DNA from: Georgenia wutianyii
Lineage (GTDB): Bacteria; Actinomycetota; Actinomycetes; Actinomycetales; Actinomycetaceae
NCBI RefSeq assembly: GCF_006349365.1
Contig: NZ_CP040899.1
Span: forward strand, 1,178,001-1,242,000
DNA: 64,000 nucleotides
Direction: 5' to 3'
Shown piece by piece: positions 62,992 to 64,000 of this stretch (the stretch's first letter is position 1; each line of letters begins with the position of its first letter). A program made the translations under genes and the position numbers. The notes under the pieces were generated by a model. It was not told the origin of the DNA. It saw nothing but the letters and a program-made list of their open reading frames with translations, and did no database searches.

Positions 62992-63888
62992 CTACTCGGG
63001 GATCTCGGTGACGAAGTCGATGAGCTCCTCCATGCGACCGAGCAGGGCGGGGGACAGGTCCTTGTAGCTCCGCACGGTGCCCAGGATGCGCTTCCACCCG
63101 CGGGCGACGTCGCCCTGGTCGGCGTGCGGCCAGCCGAGCGCGGCGAGCGTGCCGACCTTGATGTCCGTGCCGCGCGGCACGTCCGGCCACGCCCGCAGCC
63201 CCACCCGCTCGGGCCGCACCGCCTGCCACACGTCGACGTACGGGTGGCCGAGCACCTTGACGTTGGCCGCGGCCCGCGGGCCGAGCGAGCGCAGTGCCTC
63301 GGCGACGAGCCGGGTCTCCTTGGAGCCGGTGACGAGGTGGTCGACCAGCACGCCCGCGCGGCGGGTCGGTCCGGGACGGAAGTCCGCGAGCACCGCGGCG
63401 AGGTTGTCCACGCCCTCGAGCAGCTCGACGACGACCCCCTCGACCCGCAGGTCGTCGCCCCACACCCGCTCGACGAGCTCGGCGTCGTGACGTCCCTCCA
63501 CCCAGATGCGCGACGCGCGCGCCACCCGGGCCCGGTCCTGCTCGACCGCGATCGAGCCCGACGCCGTGAGCCGGCGCCCACCGGCCGTCACCGGCCCGCG
63601 GGGGGCGGCCCGGCGCGCCGGGGGCACGAGCCGTACCGGCTTGCCCTCCACCCAGAAGCCCGCCCCGAGCGGGAACGTGCGGGTGCGGCCCTTGCGGTCC
63701 TCGAGGACGACGACGTGCACCCCACCGGACTTCTCCACCCGGGTCACCGCGCCCACCCAGCCGGTCTCGACGTCCTCGACGACGAGGCCGGTCTCGGCCG
63801 GCTGGTCCTGGGTCGTGCGGCGGTGGGCGTGGGCACCGGTGCGGTGCGGGTCGGAGGCGAGGACGTCCGAGCCGTAGCGATCGATCAC
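62992..63888 (-). CDS. DUF3097 family protein
   Basis: 298 residues from GTG 63888, right after TAACCT (63901-63896) with no ribosome binding site, so leaderless. N-terminus MIDRYGSDVLASDPHRTGAHAHR; middle VVEDVETGWVGAVTRVEKSGG and LEDRKGRTRTFPLGAGFWVEGKPVRL; C-terminus GHPYVDVWQAVRPERVGL and WKRILGTVRSYKDLSPALLGRMEELIDFVTEIPE. DUF3097 is an actinobacterial family regularly found between hemW and hrcA; function unknown. Slightly RNA-binding-like in charge pattern, but I would not assign a role. Confidence 0.88.
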   Translation of the reverse strand: MIDRYGSDVLASDPHRTGAHAHRRTTQDQPAETGLVVEDVETGWVGAVTRVEKSGGVHVVVLEDRKGRTRTFPLGAGFWVEGKPVRLVPPARRAAPRGPVTAGGRRLTASGSIAVEQDRARVARASRIWVEGRHDAELVERVWGDDLRVEGVVVELLEGVDNLAAVLADFRPGPTRRAGVLVDHLVTGSKETRLVAEALRSLGPRAAANVKVLGHPYVDVWQAVRPERVGLRAWPDVPRGTDIKVGTLAALGWPHADQGDVARGWKRILGTVRSYKDLSPALLGRMEELIDFVTEIPE

Positions 63889-63950
63889 CCCCGCAGGTTA
63901 GGCGCGCCGTGGGTGAGGTCACGGGACACGGGGTGGCGTGGCGCGTAGAA

Positions 63951-63977
63951 TTGGCACTCTGGGTCGGTGAGTGCTGA
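63951..63977 (+). promoter_or_regulatory. CIRCE element (HrcA operator)
   Basis: TTGGCACTC (63951-63959), 9 nt, then GAGTGCTGA (63969-63977): the CIRCE consensus TTAGCACTC-N9-GAGTGCTAA with one or two changes per arm. A -10-like TAGAAT (63946-63951) leads into it. In this gene order (lepA, hemW, DUF3097) it almost certainly controls hrcA-dnaJ just beyond the window. Confidence 0.9.
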
Positions 63978-64000
63978 CCGCCGGCCTCACCGTCGTACCC

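Noticed and set aside
60952..63948. A 998-codon plus-strand open frame over the SNF2 and DUF3097 genes
   Set aside because: Mirror frame of two recognisable minus-strand genes, no motif of its own.

Overview
The window is a gene-dense piece of a very GC-rich chromosome. Gene order, codon use and regulatory sites all point to an actinobacterium (Actinomycetota): a mraZ-to-divIVA division and wall cluster with SepF, YggT and DivIVA, a SAM-IV-type riboswitch, a DtxR/IdeR-type iron box, a CIRCE element, and many genes that appear to be transcribed without a leader. It is probably from the order Micrococcales (a Cellulomonas/Georgenia-like lineage), but that is inference; there is no rRNA to settle it. 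I see no tRNA, rRNA, CRISPR array, insertion sequence, phage or plasmid gene. Nearly all of it is core chromosome.

Layout. 1-5.4 kb: the start of a HelD/HelR-type RNA polymerase-associated ATPase (minus strand), then a tightly overlapping signalling unit (response regulator with a degenerate PP2C domain, CHASE3/HAMP histidine kinase, small response regulator) and a PAC2 protein. 5.5-8.5 kb: cold-shock protein, a spermidine-synthase-like methyltransferase and DNA polymerase IV firing divergently from one palindromic -10 element, and a DUF3040 protein. 9.0-25.3 kb: the dcw cluster: mraZ, rsmH, ftsL, ftsI, murF, mraY, murD, ftsW, murG, murC, ftsQ, ftsZ, pgeF, sepF, yggT, divIVA. Two usual members are missing, murE (between ftsI and murF) and yggS (between pgeF and sepF); a 12-codon ORF sits exactly where murE should be. 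25.4-31.3 kb: lspA, an RluD-type pseudouridine synthase, a GNAT protein and dnaE.

31.3-39.3 kb: an EEP-family hydrolase, bioY, a small S4 protein, hisD, a SurA-like lipoprotein, an FGGY sugar kinase and a RecQ helicase fused to a phosphoribosyltransferase-like domain. 39.5-43.5 kb: an iron-box-controlled four-gene siderophore ABC importer. 43.75-45.2 kb: the most interesting regulatory locus, a consensus promoter, a SAM-IV-type riboswitch, a 28-residue peptide ending in a Cys/Met-rich tail, and a luciferase-like flavin monooxygenase. 45.2-52 kb: universal stress protein, DegV protein, comEA-comEC, and convergent nudix and holA genes. 52-56.3 kb: methyltransferase, DMT-type transporter, rpsT and a BCCT transporter broken by a one-base shift in a short G run. 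56.3-64 kb: a small membrane protein, lepA, hemW, an alcohol dehydrogenase remnant, an SNF2 helicase carrying three 18-bp repeats, DUF3097, and a CIRCE operator at the right edge that predicts hrcA-dnaJ just outside.

How the genes work together: the dcw block supplies lipid II synthesis (MurF, MraY, MurD, MurG, MurC), its editing factor (PgeF) and the divisome and polar machinery (FtsL, FtsI, FtsW, FtsQ, FtsZ, SepF, DivIVA), mostly as overlapping ATGA/GTGA cistrons. Small repeat families (two related approx. 100-bp palindromic elements, and an 18-bp repeat present both between genes and inside the SNF2 gene) are the main structure not explained by the genes.
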